Part shown: in pieces, positions 21,291-31,960 of the stretch
Layout: every line of letters begins with the position of its first letter
How positions within the stretch are numbered: position 1 is the stretch's first letter
Origin: Theobroma cacao
Lineage: Eukaryota > Streptophyta > Magnoliopsida > Malvales > Malvaceae
NCBI RefSeq assembly: GCF_000208745.1
Contig: NC_030853.1
Coordinates: forward strand, 10,975,040 to 11,039,039
DNA length: 64,000 bases
Reading direction: 5' to 3'
The notes under the pieces: generated by a model
What the model saw: the letters and a program-made list of their open reading frames with translations, nothing else
Databases searched by the model: none
What the model was told of the DNA's origin: nothing
Translations under genes and position numbers: made by a program

Positions 21291-22836
21291 TCATATTTTT
21301 TTTTCTTCTTCATTCATTCTTCTTCTTTTTCAACCACCATCCCCACTCCCATTCTTCCTCCTTCTGCCAATCTCTTGCCTTCTTCTGTTTTCTCTTTTTC
21401 ACTTTAGCTTTTTGCATTTTCTTTCTACTTGGATTTTGTTTTTATTTTTTTATTTTTCATTTGAAATCCTGCACTCTTAAGGTAAGTACTCCTCCAAACA
21501 CTTTGTTTTCAATTATTTTGTGTAGAGAAAGGATGAGGTTGGTGTTAATGGAAAATTTTATAATCTTTGCTACTTGAATGATTCCATTGTGCATGTTTGT
21601 TAATGGGTTTTTCATACTTCTTCATGATTAATGCTTAGAGTGTCGAAAATTTTGAAGATTAGTGCCAATTTCTTGTTACCCATATAATGGATTCATGGAC
21701 TTTTTGTTTGCTGCATCTATAATTGATGAATGCTTCGTTGCTGAGAGTAGATGATGGGTGGTGACGATGTGGAGGACATATAGACTGTAGCTTCAGAGTT
21801 AGGGGAGTATTCTTATCCTTTTTCTTTTATCACATTGAGGACAATGTTTATTCCAAGTTTGGGGGAGTGGCTTAGAATTTTGTTAGTTAATTTTTTTAGT
21901 TAGTTTATTTTAAGATATGTCTTGCATATTTATTTATGTGTTGCATGTTTTATTGTGTTTCAGAAAAAAAAATTGAGATAGTTGTACCTCATTCATGATT
22001 GTCCCAATCCTAGGATGATATTCTAATTATCTTTTGATTCTTAGATTTTGGGAAGCAGATAGTTATGATTTAATTTTATGTGATATTCTTGTGTTAGCTT
22101 TATTTTAGAATGTGACTTCCAATAATTTGAGCACTATACTCTTTTACGTAGAATTTTTGTGTGATTTAGAGAAATTTTATGTTGATGAAAAAGTATAGTG
22201 AAGTCAAGAATTCTAGAATTTGTTTAATTCTCTCTCGAGGCGAAATCTTAGATAACATTTAGGATAGGAAGTGATTTAGGCCATCTTTGGATCGTTTGAG
22301 CCTTTTTGAGCCTACCTTGTTATATTTATCCTTAGTCACCCTTTTTGAGCCTAATCTACCTTTTCCTTGTAATTACACAATTATGTTAGCCTTGGCCTTT
22401 CTATTTAAATCCAACAATTTGAACCTTTCACCCTCTAAGTATTTTAATTTTTCTAAGGAATGGTTTAAGCTTAAAGATAAATTAAGGGAGAAAAGTGAAA
22501 AAAAAAAAGAAAAAAAAAGTGATGGTTGTTAGCAAAATGACCCCTAGTTTATAATTGTAAAAAATAAGTTTGAGGGTTGAAAAAAAAAAGAAAAGAAATA
22601 AAATGTGTGGTACAAAGGAAAGTTTATTTCAAGTTTAGGGGTGCTATATAAAAAAAAAGTTTGAGCTCTTTATATGATTTAGATTGATTAAGTGCTTAGG
22701 GTTAATTTGAGCCTAAATATATCCTTTATCATACCTTGACCCTAGCCTTACATTACAAGCTTGATAAAGGCCTATTGATCCTTGAATAAGTGTTAATCTA
22801 CATTAGTGGAGAGAGAGATGAAAAGAAAACTTATGG

Positions 22837-22972
22837 GATCTTAGTTTTCACTTGAATTGATGCATGAATTTAAGGATTAGCTGTATGTTACCTTAGGTTG
22901 GAATNGATCTAGTTTTCACTTGAATTGATGTTTGAATTTAAGGATTAGCTGTATGTCACCTTAGGTTGGAAT
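22837..22972 (+). repeat. 68-bp tandem duplication with an ambiguous base at the junction
   Basis: Units 22837-22904 and 22906-22972 (TTTTCACTTGAATTGATG to CTTAGGTTGGAAT) differ at a few positions. The single N at 22905 lies exactly between them, so the copy number may be an assembly guess. Confidence 0.75.
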
Positions 22973-23093
22973 TGGAGTTAATTTCTGAGGAAAAATTGAG
23001 AAATCATGATTTGGTATTTCTATCTCTCGTTTAAGGATTTTTATGTTTAGTTTTCTTTGTGATTTTCTTTTGCTCTAGGACTAGCAAAATCTT

Positions 23094-23106
23094 AAGTTTG
23101 GGGGTG
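23094..23106 (+). other. Polypurine tract of element C
   Basis: AAGTTTGGGGGTG immediately before the 3' LTR start TGATAATTC at 23107. A near copy, AAGTTTGGGGGAG, lies 1.2 kb upstream at 21855-21867. Confidence 0.8.
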
Positions 23107-24533
23107 TGATAATTCTATGTTATAGAATTATTTTATTCTCATTTTGTTATTAAATATTAGCTAAGTCCTCGATTTTCAATTATAATTTTCTTATTTTTAG
23201 TTATTTTTTAATTTTTAAGTGAGATATTTTAATTTTATGTTATTCCTTTTAATTTGGTTATTATTTATTAGTTTTTATATTTTTTGTAAGATTAAAAGTG
23301 ATTGAGCTTAATTTTGAAAAGTAAGGTGTTGAAAGACTCAGAATCTGCTTGCATATGCTTTAGTATTTTGGCCATGTCACGAGTTATAGAACTCAAAATG
23401 ATCCGATTATTAGACCATTAGAAAGCTAAGAGACAGAGCTACAACTTTCATGAAGAGCACTTTGCCCAGTTCTACATCGAAGATAGAGAAAATTGCATCG
23501 GAAAATAACTAGAAGTACTGTGCCGGGAATGGAAATTTGTAAAGACTGATAATTGATTTTTAGGCCTCTTATTACACTTTTAAGCCCAATTAAACCCTAG
23601 GTCAACTTAAGGAACTTTAGGTTAAGTTTATTAGCATAAATAGGATATGTTTAACAACATTAGAGAACCAACTTTTGAGAGATTCAAGAAGCTAGAAGTT
23701 GAGGCTCAAACTTGGATATCAAGACGGTAATTATTATTTTATTTTCTTCCTTGGCTTTTAATTTTCTTGTTACTTTCAATGGTTGAATTTATTATAATGT
23801 TATTTGTTTTTGCAATCATGAGTGGCTAGTTTTCTTTTTCTTGTATTGCAATTGAACTCACATGTAGTCTAAATTTTTAATTTTTTCTTACTTATCTTTA
23901 ATGGGTTTCAAATTGTTTATTCCAATTTGTTCTTAATGCTTTTAATTGCTTGGCCACTAATTAAATTGATCTAGGAACCTTAACAAACTTGGGAAAGGGA
24001 GTGTAGAGTAGACTAAAATTGAGATAGCATATGATCATATTAATTGATTTGCGTATAGGATAGAGATATACTTATAGGCCATATAAGTCAGATTAGAGCC
24101 TGAACTTAATGAGTCTGTTTTAATTTCAATTCACATAGGAATATAGTGTTTTGGTTAAAATAGATATTTTTATAAGATGAGTCGGGAGACTCTTATAAAT
24201 AATTGAGGACTCTAGGTTAGCAATTCAACCCATTGAAATAGGTTAAGAAAGAGAGGTAAGATTTAGATGAAGTGTGAGGGATATTGTAATCCTAGACTTG
24301 TTTGATTTGATTTTTACCCAATTACATTTTTGCTTGGATTTTTCTTTTTATTATAAATTTTGTTTAATTAATTTTAGCTAATTAATTAATTTTGATTGTT
24401 TGGATAATATTAAATTGTTCTAATTTTAGTACTTAGTGAAGTTTTAGATGAATTCCCTATGGGATCGATACTCTGCTTGCTAATATACTATTTATTTGAT
24501 ACGTATACTTGCGTAGTAGGATTTTAACTGACA
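23107..24533 (+). repeat. LTR-C, right LTR
   Basis: Collinear with 16642-18076 throughout, starting TGATAATTCTATG and ending AACTGACA. It is followed by another primer site and gag start instead of a target duplication, so it serves as 3' LTR of one copy and 5' LTR of the next. Confidence 0.9.
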
Positions 24534-24539
24534 AGTTTT

Positions 24540-24890
24540 TGGCGTCGTTTTCGGGGAATTGTTTCTAGAGTTATTACTAATACTAATACCAAGCAATTTA
24601 GTCTTACTTCAAATTTTAGATTGTGTTTTCTTGCAGATATCTTTGGTCATTGTATGCAAAGAAGAGACAACTTGAATCTTGTTCCTTTTGATCCTAAGAT
24701 AGAAAGAACTTTCAGAAGATGTCGAAGGGAGATTTCGCAAGTTGCAGCTTTAAATCAGACAATGGCTGAGGATAACATTAATAATGGCAATAATGCCATT
24801 AATCTGGTTTCTGAAGCAAATAGAGCACTGTTAGATTATGCTGTTCCTCTGTTGCAAGGTTTGCACCAAATCATTATGAGGGGTTTTTAG
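24540..24890 (+). pseudogene. Second element C copy: primer site and gag N-terminus, truncated
   Basis: TGGCGTCGTTTTCGGGGA (24540-24557), closer to the Athila-type primer site than the left copy, then the same leader and ATG at 24654 with MQRRDNLNLVPFDPK, RREISQVAALNQTMAEDN and LLQGLHQIIMR. The frame is open for 79 codons and ends when homology stops near 24885, where LTR-A sequence starts and a TAG appears. At 24755 this copy has CAG where the left copy has TAG. Confidence 0.85.
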
Positions 24891-25457
24891 TAAGAAATTA
24901 AATCAATTGCATTGTTTTTGAAACAAGTGCATCATGATTTCCAAGTTCTCTTTATCGATTGCTTGTTCCCTTCTTATGTTCACTCACTGAGTTTTATACT
25001 CACGTTTTTAAACTTCATGTTTTCAGATTTAGAGGCAGTTGGGACCTAGATTGAGTTGTCCACGTATGCTTGGCTTTTTGGTAGGTACTATGGCATCTCA
25101 GTACTTGTACCTTCACCCACGGTCACTCCGCTGACGGTCAAGAGTCTGTTACCGGTGAACGTGTATATGTAATGTAATCCGCTAGGATCCATGTTATAAG
25201 TCAAATATGTATATTTGATTATTGATGCCACTATGAGTTGGCAAACGGGTGACATTATTTTGACATAATAAAATTATAAGTATTGGGTCACTATAAAATA
25301 TTACTGAAATATTTCTAGTAAAGAATTACAATATGTGGTTTTAGAAATGATGGTTGGGAATGATGATCGAGGTTGCATAAAAAGGCTTGCTTGGGCATAG
25401 TGGGCTATGCCCATTGGGCCCATGCATCGGTTATGGCTCAAGATTTGGGCTGTGACA
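24890..25457 (+). repeat. LTR-A fragment, 3' end only
   Basis: Matches 4690-4830 and 12100-12648: AAATTGCATTGTTTTTG, AAGTGCATCATGATTTCCA, TTGCTTGTTCCCTTCTTATG, GTCACTCC, GGGCTTGCTTGGGC-like words and final GGGCTGTGACA. Left end truncated against the element C gag. No internal domain or primer site follows. Confidence 0.8.
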
Positions 25458-27250
25458 ATAATATATAAACCCCTTTAAATTGTATTATTAGTTCAACGAT
25501 CATTGACCTTTTTGTGAGAAATTAATTGACCTGGTTCATGAGAATTTACTACCAGGCAAACTGGAATCCTTCCACTTAACTATGTTACCTAGTATTTTCC
25601 TAGTTAACATGGTTAAGGAGCACCTTCATTAGGTCCACGAAGTTTATTAACATAGTTATCAAAGGCAAGTTAATAGTAAATTCATATTGAGTGTAACAAC
25701 CATTGTTTCATTCTTTTAAGCTCTTTACTTAGTGAGCCTCTATGGGAGGTCTCACCCTATAATCCACTTAAAAGGCTTTATCTTTTTAGAGACCCAATTC
25801 TTCATGATCTAGATTCATGTCCGCTTGTAGGGAGTGACATGTTTCACATGCCAAAGGGCCAACAATGGAGACCTTAGACTCTAAGATTCCTAGCATCCTT
25901 TCCCACTCAATTTTTTATACTTAGGGTTTTGATTGACTTTTTGTCGAATTTTTCAGATGCATATTTAGAATATCCTAAGTCAAATTATGGGCTTGGTTAT
26001 GTTTCCAACTAAACATTTTTAGTATATAACTAAATCCATATTATTATCTTGTCTAGATGCGATTTATTTTCCTATATTCATTATGTATCTCATAGCATAA
26101 AAATCTTTTTAAACTAAATACATAATGTATGCATGGCATTCCTTAAGAGAGGTTGGCACCTTAATTCTAGATGACATGATTTCAAACACACAAATAATAT
26201 CTTTTATTATTCATACAGATACATAATCATAAGACATGTTAATATCCATCCTAGAAAAATTATAAAAAATTACAACTTGTAATTCTCTTCAATCTTGCTT
26301 GCTTCCGTTGCTTGGATCACATCCATTTGGTACTCTTTTGAATTTTATAACTATTTAAAAATCTCCAATTTCAATTTTAATTTTAACCCAATTTGAGAAA
26401 ATAATTTTATTTGTCCAATTAATTAATCTCAGTAATTAATACCAAAATAAAATAATTTTCAATCCAAGGCCAAAATAAATTAATTTTTCAAAAATTGAAA
26501 AAATAAATTTTCAAAAATTTTCAAAAATATTTTTGTGAAAAAAAATTATTTATTATTAAAAAAATTGGAGGGGGCTCACCCCAACCTATGAGTTGTCGCC
26601 CAATGGCCTAAGGGTGGGTCGCACACCCGTAGCAACCTGCATGGGATATTCCATGCCAGTAGAACACAAGTGTTGTGTGCTATTGAACAACATACGGTAA
26701 GGGGCTGCAAGGGGCTATGCTACCCAACAGCATGCCTAAACCTTTTTTTTAATTAAGAAAATGTTTTAATAGCTGAAAAATATTCTTCATAAAACCACAA
26801 TTGAATGTAAGAAAAACTCTTTTCCTTCAAAAACATTGATATAAGAAAACTTCTTTTTCTTAAAAAATATATTTAGAGTCATAAAAAATAAAGAGAGCAA
26901 ATATTACCTAGTTTTCCTTGTTTGTTTTGGCTTTCATAGTCTTTCTCCTTGGATGCACCAAATACATCAAGAGATATTAAAATTACATGGCTTTTCCTAG
27001 TTACAAAAATCTAAGGAAAAATCAAACAAAATCAAGAAGGAAACATGACAATGACAGGGCACCATTCCTATTACATAGCCAAAAGAAAAATGTTATAAGT
27101 AAAATTTTGTAGGACAATTAATGTGGCAAAAACCTTTAATCATACATCGTAACTTACAACCATACATTGATTACATTAAGATAGTTAAATATGTGCAAAG
27201 GTGCCTACAATGCATAATAGATATAAGAAACAAAACTTGCAATAATCCTT
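25458..27250 (-). other. Probable copia leader, minus orientation; no gene seen
   Basis: AT-rich non-coding DNA ending at a degenerate primer site on the minus strand (27251). A GC-richer patch at 26565-26740 contains GCATGGGATATTCCATGC, an 18-bp near-palindrome (26639-26656), and CACAAGTGTTGTGTG. No gag is found at its left end because it abuts the LTR-A fragment. Assigned by position only. Confidence 0.35.
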
Positions 27251-27263
27251 GCTTTGATATCAA
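27251..27263 (-). other. Degenerate primer binding site of copia H
   Basis: GCTTTGATATCAA on the plus strand is TTGATATCAAAGC on the minus strand, three changes from TTGGTATCAGAGC, next to an LTR-like TGTTGGAG start at 27265. Confidence 0.5.
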
Positions 27264-27264
27264 T

Positions 27265-29315
27265 TGTTGGAGTTGGATCTAAGTGGATTGATGTGTTTGT
27301 GTAAAGCATAGATTTCAAAAAATTTCTTTTATAAAGGAAGTAAACAATCCAATTATAGAAATAAAAAAAAACATCATTTTTATTGTAAGTAACATAATCA
27401 TATCCTAAAAAATAAGAATCTATTAAAGTAAGATAAACGTACCTTTTATTTCGAGATTCTTATTTACAGATCCCACCACACCAATGATTGATTTCTCAAC
27501 GAAATAAGCTTACCACTTATTCTTCAAGAATGCTTTCAACTTGAACTTTGAGTGGATAAGGTGTGGAATGCTAAACTATAAGATGGCAACCGATTTTGTC
27601 TCTTTTTTCTTCCTAAAAATTAATGGCTATTTTTCTTTCAAGAAATCAGCCAAAAATGGAAGACAAGAAGAGAGGTGCAATAAAGTTAGGAGGAGGAGAG
27701 AAGTGATGACTAAAACTTTTTCAAGAAAGATACAAACCTTTCTTTTTATTCAATCTCTTCTCTTTTTATTAAAACTTTTGCCTCAAAGGTCTAATTAAAA
27801 TAAAAAAACTTTGAATCATTCTTGACCATCCATTTAGAGTTATGGAAGCATCAAACTTGCTCCATAATTATCAAAATTAAAATAAAAGAATAAATTATTT
27901 AATTATTTAATTATCAGTTAGAGCTCTTGATAAAATAAAACTCATTGTTGAATAATAACTCTTGTTTTATTATTATCCATCCTTATTTAAAAAGAATTAA
28001 TAATAAAAAAAGAGTGCTAGTCAAACATGGTGTCTTTTTTTTATCAACATGGATGTCAAGATTCATTTTGCAAGAATCTTCTTAGCATAATCTTAATTTA
28101 AGACAACTCTTGTTTTTAATTAAGACAAAACATGTTATCTTGTCTAAATTGAGACAAACAAGTTTTCTTTTCTAGATTAAGACAAAACATATTTTTCTTG
28201 CCTTAAATTAAGACAAGCATGTTTTCTTGTCTAAATTAAGACAAAACATGTTTTCCTGTCTAAATTAAGACAAAACGTGTAAAAGCTGCCATTTTTACAC
28301 ATAATTTAATTAATCAAATAAAACATGCATTCTAACTCAAACAAGTTGAATTCTATTAAACTAAGTGGGAAATATATTTGGAAATAGATATTTCAAGCTC
28401 CAATAAACTTATAATTATTCTTAATCTCATTAAGATAATTCAATCTTATCAACCATGAAATCACTCTACCATAGACTCATGGTTGCACTCTTGGATTAAC
28501 TATAATCACACGAAATGATTCAATTCTTGATATTAATTATTAGTTGTCCAATTACAAACCTTATATTGTGAACCCTCATAACCATCAATGACAAAAGGTG
28601 AAATTACTGTTTTACCTTTTATGTCAATTTTTTTCCCTAGTCATAGATTTCATCCAATTAGTGATTCAATACTCTAGATCTAATTTTTGAGTATCAAGAT
28701 GTGATGAGTAGCTAATTCATCAATCCATTGAGTCTAGATTAATCGCCAATATTCCTAAAATCGCTAAAAGTGATGTTAATGCTATGAACTCCACTATGTG
28801 GATATATGTTTTCGGATGTTCACCTCAATTAGAATCCCAACATACGGAGTCTAGATCAATGCTTTATGATGATCATGCTCATGGTCTATCAAAGATTATA
28901 AGGAGATTAAACACGAGTCCACTATCCATTATGATTTTGGTTTTACTATAAGCAAATGCATAAGTGGGAGATCAAGATTTCAGTAACGATTAAACTTAAA
29001 TTTGATTCTCACATGATTCCAGTTCATGTTATAGTGTCATTACTTGAGGTAACCATTTCAATGATTTGAAACTCATCATTCCTTTCAAGTGAATCACATT
29101 CGTTTCAATGGAAGTAATGTGGACATTGTAGCCTTAACATAATAAAGTGACCAGCTTTATTATATGTTGTGAACAATTTCTAGATTCAATTAAAATACAT
29201 GTCTCCTATGTATGACTCTTTATACAAATGTATTTTAATATCTCAATAAAATGTACTTTCATTATAAATATATTAAATGAAATTAAACATGAGAATATAC
29301 TTGCTTTCCACGACA
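27265..29315 (-). repeat. Putative copia LTR-H, minus orientation
   Basis: Bounded by TGTTGGAG (27265, next to the primer site) and CCACGACA (29315), which on the minus strand gives TGTCGTGG...CTCCAACA with TG/CA ends. About 2.05 kb, AT-rich, no coding frame of note (a small open frame at 27541-27798 lacks any recognisable domain). Contains a hairpin repeat array at 28095-28277. No target duplication was confirmed. Confidence 0.45.
28095..28277. repeat. Hairpin tandem repeat TTGTCTAAATTAAGACAA
   Basis: Five to six diverged units of about 32-36 bp, each with TTGTCT and AGACAA flanking AAATTA (6-bp stem), spaced by AACATGTTTTC. Best units are near 28205-28270. Confidence 0.8.
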
Positions 29316-29369
29316 CCATTTTTTTAAATTCTTAAGAATTTACTATAAGCACCAAGACATTGTCAAGCT

Positions 29370-29800
29370 TGTTGGATATTTAGTGACTAGGCAAGCTTTA
29401 TTGATGACTCTAAAAGCACATTAGGTTATGTATTCTCATTAGGTAATGGTGTCTTTAGTTGGAATTTTAGGAACAGGATGTTATGGCTCAATCTTTAGTT
29501 GAAGCTGGGTATATAGCAACTGCAACAATTACTAATCAAGCCATATGGTTAAGGTAGGTTTTGCTTAATCTCAAGCATCCTCAACTCACACCTATTAAGA
29601 TTTATGTTGATAATAAATCCACCATAGAAATCACAAAGAATCTTTTATATTATGGTAGAATTAAGCATATTAATGTAAAGTTTCATGTTATCAAAGGTGT
29701 TGAGAAAACTGGTGAAATTCATGTGGAATATTGCTATTCTGATCACCAATCAATTGATATATTACCTAAGGCCTTCGCAAGAAAATGTTTGAAGAGTTAA
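29370..29800 (+). pseudogene. Ty1/copia RNase H, C-terminal part
   Basis: Through one or two frameshifts the translation gives DDSKSTXGYVFSLGNGVFSW-like words, then AEAXYIATATITNQAIWLR, then a clean frame (29561-29800) with KIYVDNKSTIEITKN, RIKHINVKFHVIKGVEKTGE and DHQSIDILPKAF. This is the end of copia Pol, where the RNase H acidic residue lies in VDNKS. An in-frame TAG follows AIWLR near 29555. Integrase and RT are absent to the left, where LTR-H ends at 29315. A 3' LTR follows after a purine run. Confidence 0.85.
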
Positions 29801-29840
29801 GAATAAAGCTAGAGTCTTCAAAATAAGTCTCAAGGAAGAA

Positions 29841-30439
29841 TGTTGAAGTTGAGACTTGTAGTGAAGACCATGGAAACCCTCATGCACATGCCTAATCTTT
29901 GTCATTTTGGTTGTTATCAGTTTCTTGCCTCAATGTTTTTATCAGAGCATGCAGCCAATGCATGCAAGAAAAATGTCTACCTTTTACACTTAGCTTATGT
30001 AATACAGAAGAGAAAATTTTATATAGCTTATGTTATAGTTTCATATATTAATTGTAACAAAGTTTGAAGTGTTCATGAATCAGCATGTTGAAGTTGGAAT
30101 CAATTTTGAGGTTTCAATTGGCACCAAGCGGAATTCAAATTAAAAGAAGAAGACTTATGGCTTACTATATGTGACTTGACAACAAGCCACTTTATTTTAT
30201 GTTTTGTTCCTTAGTATAGGACTCATGTTACTTTGCAATTAGCTAAATAAGGTACTAAACAACAAACAGAAGACGTTATGTGCCTCATTTCCTTTTTTTT
30301 TTGTTTTTATTATTCAGTTGTATTAAATCCTGAAACAATAGCAAAGAAATATCTTTTTCTCTTTACTAGTTCTTCATCTCTCACTACTTGTTTTCTTTGT
30401 ATTTTTTATATCAAGTTTTTCTTTGTTAAAAACTTTACA
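29841..30439 (+). repeat. Copia LTR-D, about 599 bp
   Basis: Starts TGTTGAAGTTGAG right after CAAGGAAGAA (polypurine-like, 29831-29840) and 40 bp beyond the RNase H stop. Ends ACTTTACA. The next bases are TGGTATC (30440-30446), the beginning of a tRNA-Met primer site, cut off by LTR-B at 30447. Confidence 0.7.
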
Positions 30440-30446
30440 TGGTATC

Positions 30447-31460
30447 TATAACGACCCTCTTCTCGATTGTTACCGGAGTATGAGACTTGTGGGAGAACTC
30501 GCCAAATCCCAAACAAGTCTTAGTTAAGATTCTTGTTAACTAAATCGGACACTTTAATACGTATATTAAAAGAATAGAATTTCCTTATAACGTTCTGCCT
30601 TCTAACGACTATTAAAATTTTGCCGGCTTTTATAAAATATGATCATTTACTTAAACTGAATAATTAGCTTTAATTAAAATCAGCAATTAGATATCGATAT
30701 CCAAAGCTAACAAATTTCAAAATGCATTCAAACATCACACTTAGAATCTGATACACGGCATCAAGGTTGTTCGGTGATACAATTCTGATAAACTATTTTT
30801 TTATATAATCGACCATCCTACACAAACATGACCTTCATGCATCGAAGTGACTCGAAGTGGAAGTCCAAGAGATGCCATTAGCTACGTCGTAACAAGTCAA
30901 AATGTACTAAGGCGATACACGTTAGCTGATCATTTATTTGCAAAAAGGGGAATATAAGGGGTTGAGTCTCACAAACTCAATGATCATCTGCTCCATGAGC
31001 AGGACGTAGATGGGAAACAAGCCAGAGATAGAAAATTTGAGTATTAAAAACATATGAATATATAAACAATTTAAATTCAAATGGAACACTTGTGCTTTAC
31101 ATATATACCAAAGAATTGTAATGCAAAATAACCATTTCAAGTAATATATTAAAATTCATGCAGTTAAAAGATTTCTACTGTCGAAATCATTTAATGCCCT
31201 TTACTCAAAATCAAACTAACATAAGCACACACGTTCCTGTAAAATCAAGCCATGTCAATGCTTATACACAAGCATCCACCACATATTCCCACATCCATGG
31301 CAGTCTTGACGATGTCGGTCGACATCGGAGAAATCATGTGGTCGCAACCATGTATATCAACTTGTAGCCTAACCATGTATAACAACCCGTGGCCTTGCCA
31401 CGTATAATCACAGATCGTGGCCTAGCCAAGTTTAATAGCCCGTCAATGACCTAAAAGTTC
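30447..31460 (-). repeat. LTR-B fragment, minus orientation
   Basis: Begins TATAACGACCC, i.e. the LTR-B 3' terminus GGGTCGTTACA on the minus strand. The body matches reversed 3' LTR-B text: CCTGCTCATGG, GATGATCATTGAGT and GTGAGACTCA at 30960-31010 against 37395-37450. It contains a short repeat of about 28 bp (CGTGGCCTTGCCACGTATAA) at 31345-31440. It meets a direct LTR-B tail at about 31465. Confidence 0.7.
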
Positions 31461-31468
31461 TCTAGCTA

Positions 31469-31746
31469 GTGCTCCTAGCCCCGCTCTGATTCGCTCCGCT
31501 GTTTAGTGTCATATCAGCACGAAATTTACTAGATGTTGAAAAAAAAAATGTTGTCAACTCATAAATGTGAATTGTTATTATTTTGAATGGAGTAGATAAT
31601 AGTTTAATGTTATATATTCGCTTACATACGTGATTATATGTATTTAATGAATCTAGCAAAAGTTTTGAATGAGGCTTGTTCGGGACTTAGTGAAAATTCT
31701 GTGAAAGTCTCGGACGTCGATAATGACCAAGGAAAGGGTCGTTACA
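31469..31746 (+). repeat. LTR-B 3' end, direct: truncated 5' LTR of the Tekay/Del element
   Basis: Collinear with 37545-37815: CGCTGTTTAGTGTCATATCA, AAATTTACTAGATGTTG, GAATTGTTATTATTTTGAAT, AAGGAAAGGGTCGTTACA. Only about 280 bp of a 2.17-kb LTR remain, so the element cannot have its original left promoter. Confidence 0.85.
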
Positions 31747-31750
31747 ATAT

Positions 31751-31763
31751 TGGTATCAGAGCC
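31751..31763 (+). other. Primer binding site, tRNA-Met type
   Basis: TGGTATCAGAGCC, the canonical plant tRNA-iMet complement, five bases after the LTR-B end. Confidence 0.95.
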
Positions 31764-31960
31764 CTAGGTTTAGAAAAGTCCTAATATTTCTTGTGTTGTC
31801 AGCGGAGTGTCAGGGGTAGTGTAGAGTCTTATCCATAGTTCATGACTGCAGCATGGATTATGGATAGTAGGCTACACGAACTCCCTAATCTTAGTAAGCC
31901 ACCTTTATTAAAATTTTTAATAGTTATTTGAGGGGTGTTTGTTATTGTCTAGGTACTGAG

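Larger units (their letters stand above)
20784..23093 (+). other. Non-coding 3' region of element C
   Basis: It starts with a hairpin CTTGGG-AGGCAG-CCCAAG (20812-20829), a feature I recognise from Athila/Tat 3' regions. It then holds a GC-richer block with repeated palindromes (20950-21290), CT-rich sequence (21300-21480), a PPT-like AAGTTTGGGGGAG (21855-21867) after CACATTGAGGACAATG, repeated TTTTTGAGCCTA words (22300-22350) and a 68-bp duplication around an N. No env-like gene is convincing. Confidence 0.7.
16642..24533 (+). mobile_element. Athila/Tat-like Ty3/gypsy element with gag-protease but no RT (TR-GAG-like)
   Basis: Two direct LTRs of about 1.43 kb (16642-18076 and 23107-24533), a tRNA-Asp-type primer site (TGGCGCCATTGCTGAGGA, 18083-18100), one gag-protease frame (18216-20552), a remnant of the integrase C-terminus (20553-20783), a long non-coding 3' region and a polypurine tract at 23094-23106. 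RT, RNase H and the integrase core are absent, so movement would need another element's enzymes. The first 85 bp of the two LTRs differ at about four positions by eye, so it is moderately old. The right LTR is followed by a second primer site and gag start, so it may be shared by two tandem copies. Confidence 0.85.

Noticed and set aside
22287..22532. Possible env-like gene in element C 3' region
   Set aside because: The frame is only 81 codons with a Lys-rich low-complexity end. It lies over repeated TTTTTGAGCCTA words common to Athila-type non-coding regions.
27541..27798. 85-codon plus-strand open frame in LTR-H
   Set aside because: No recognisable motif; it lies inside a putative LTR of the opposite orientation and is likely chance.
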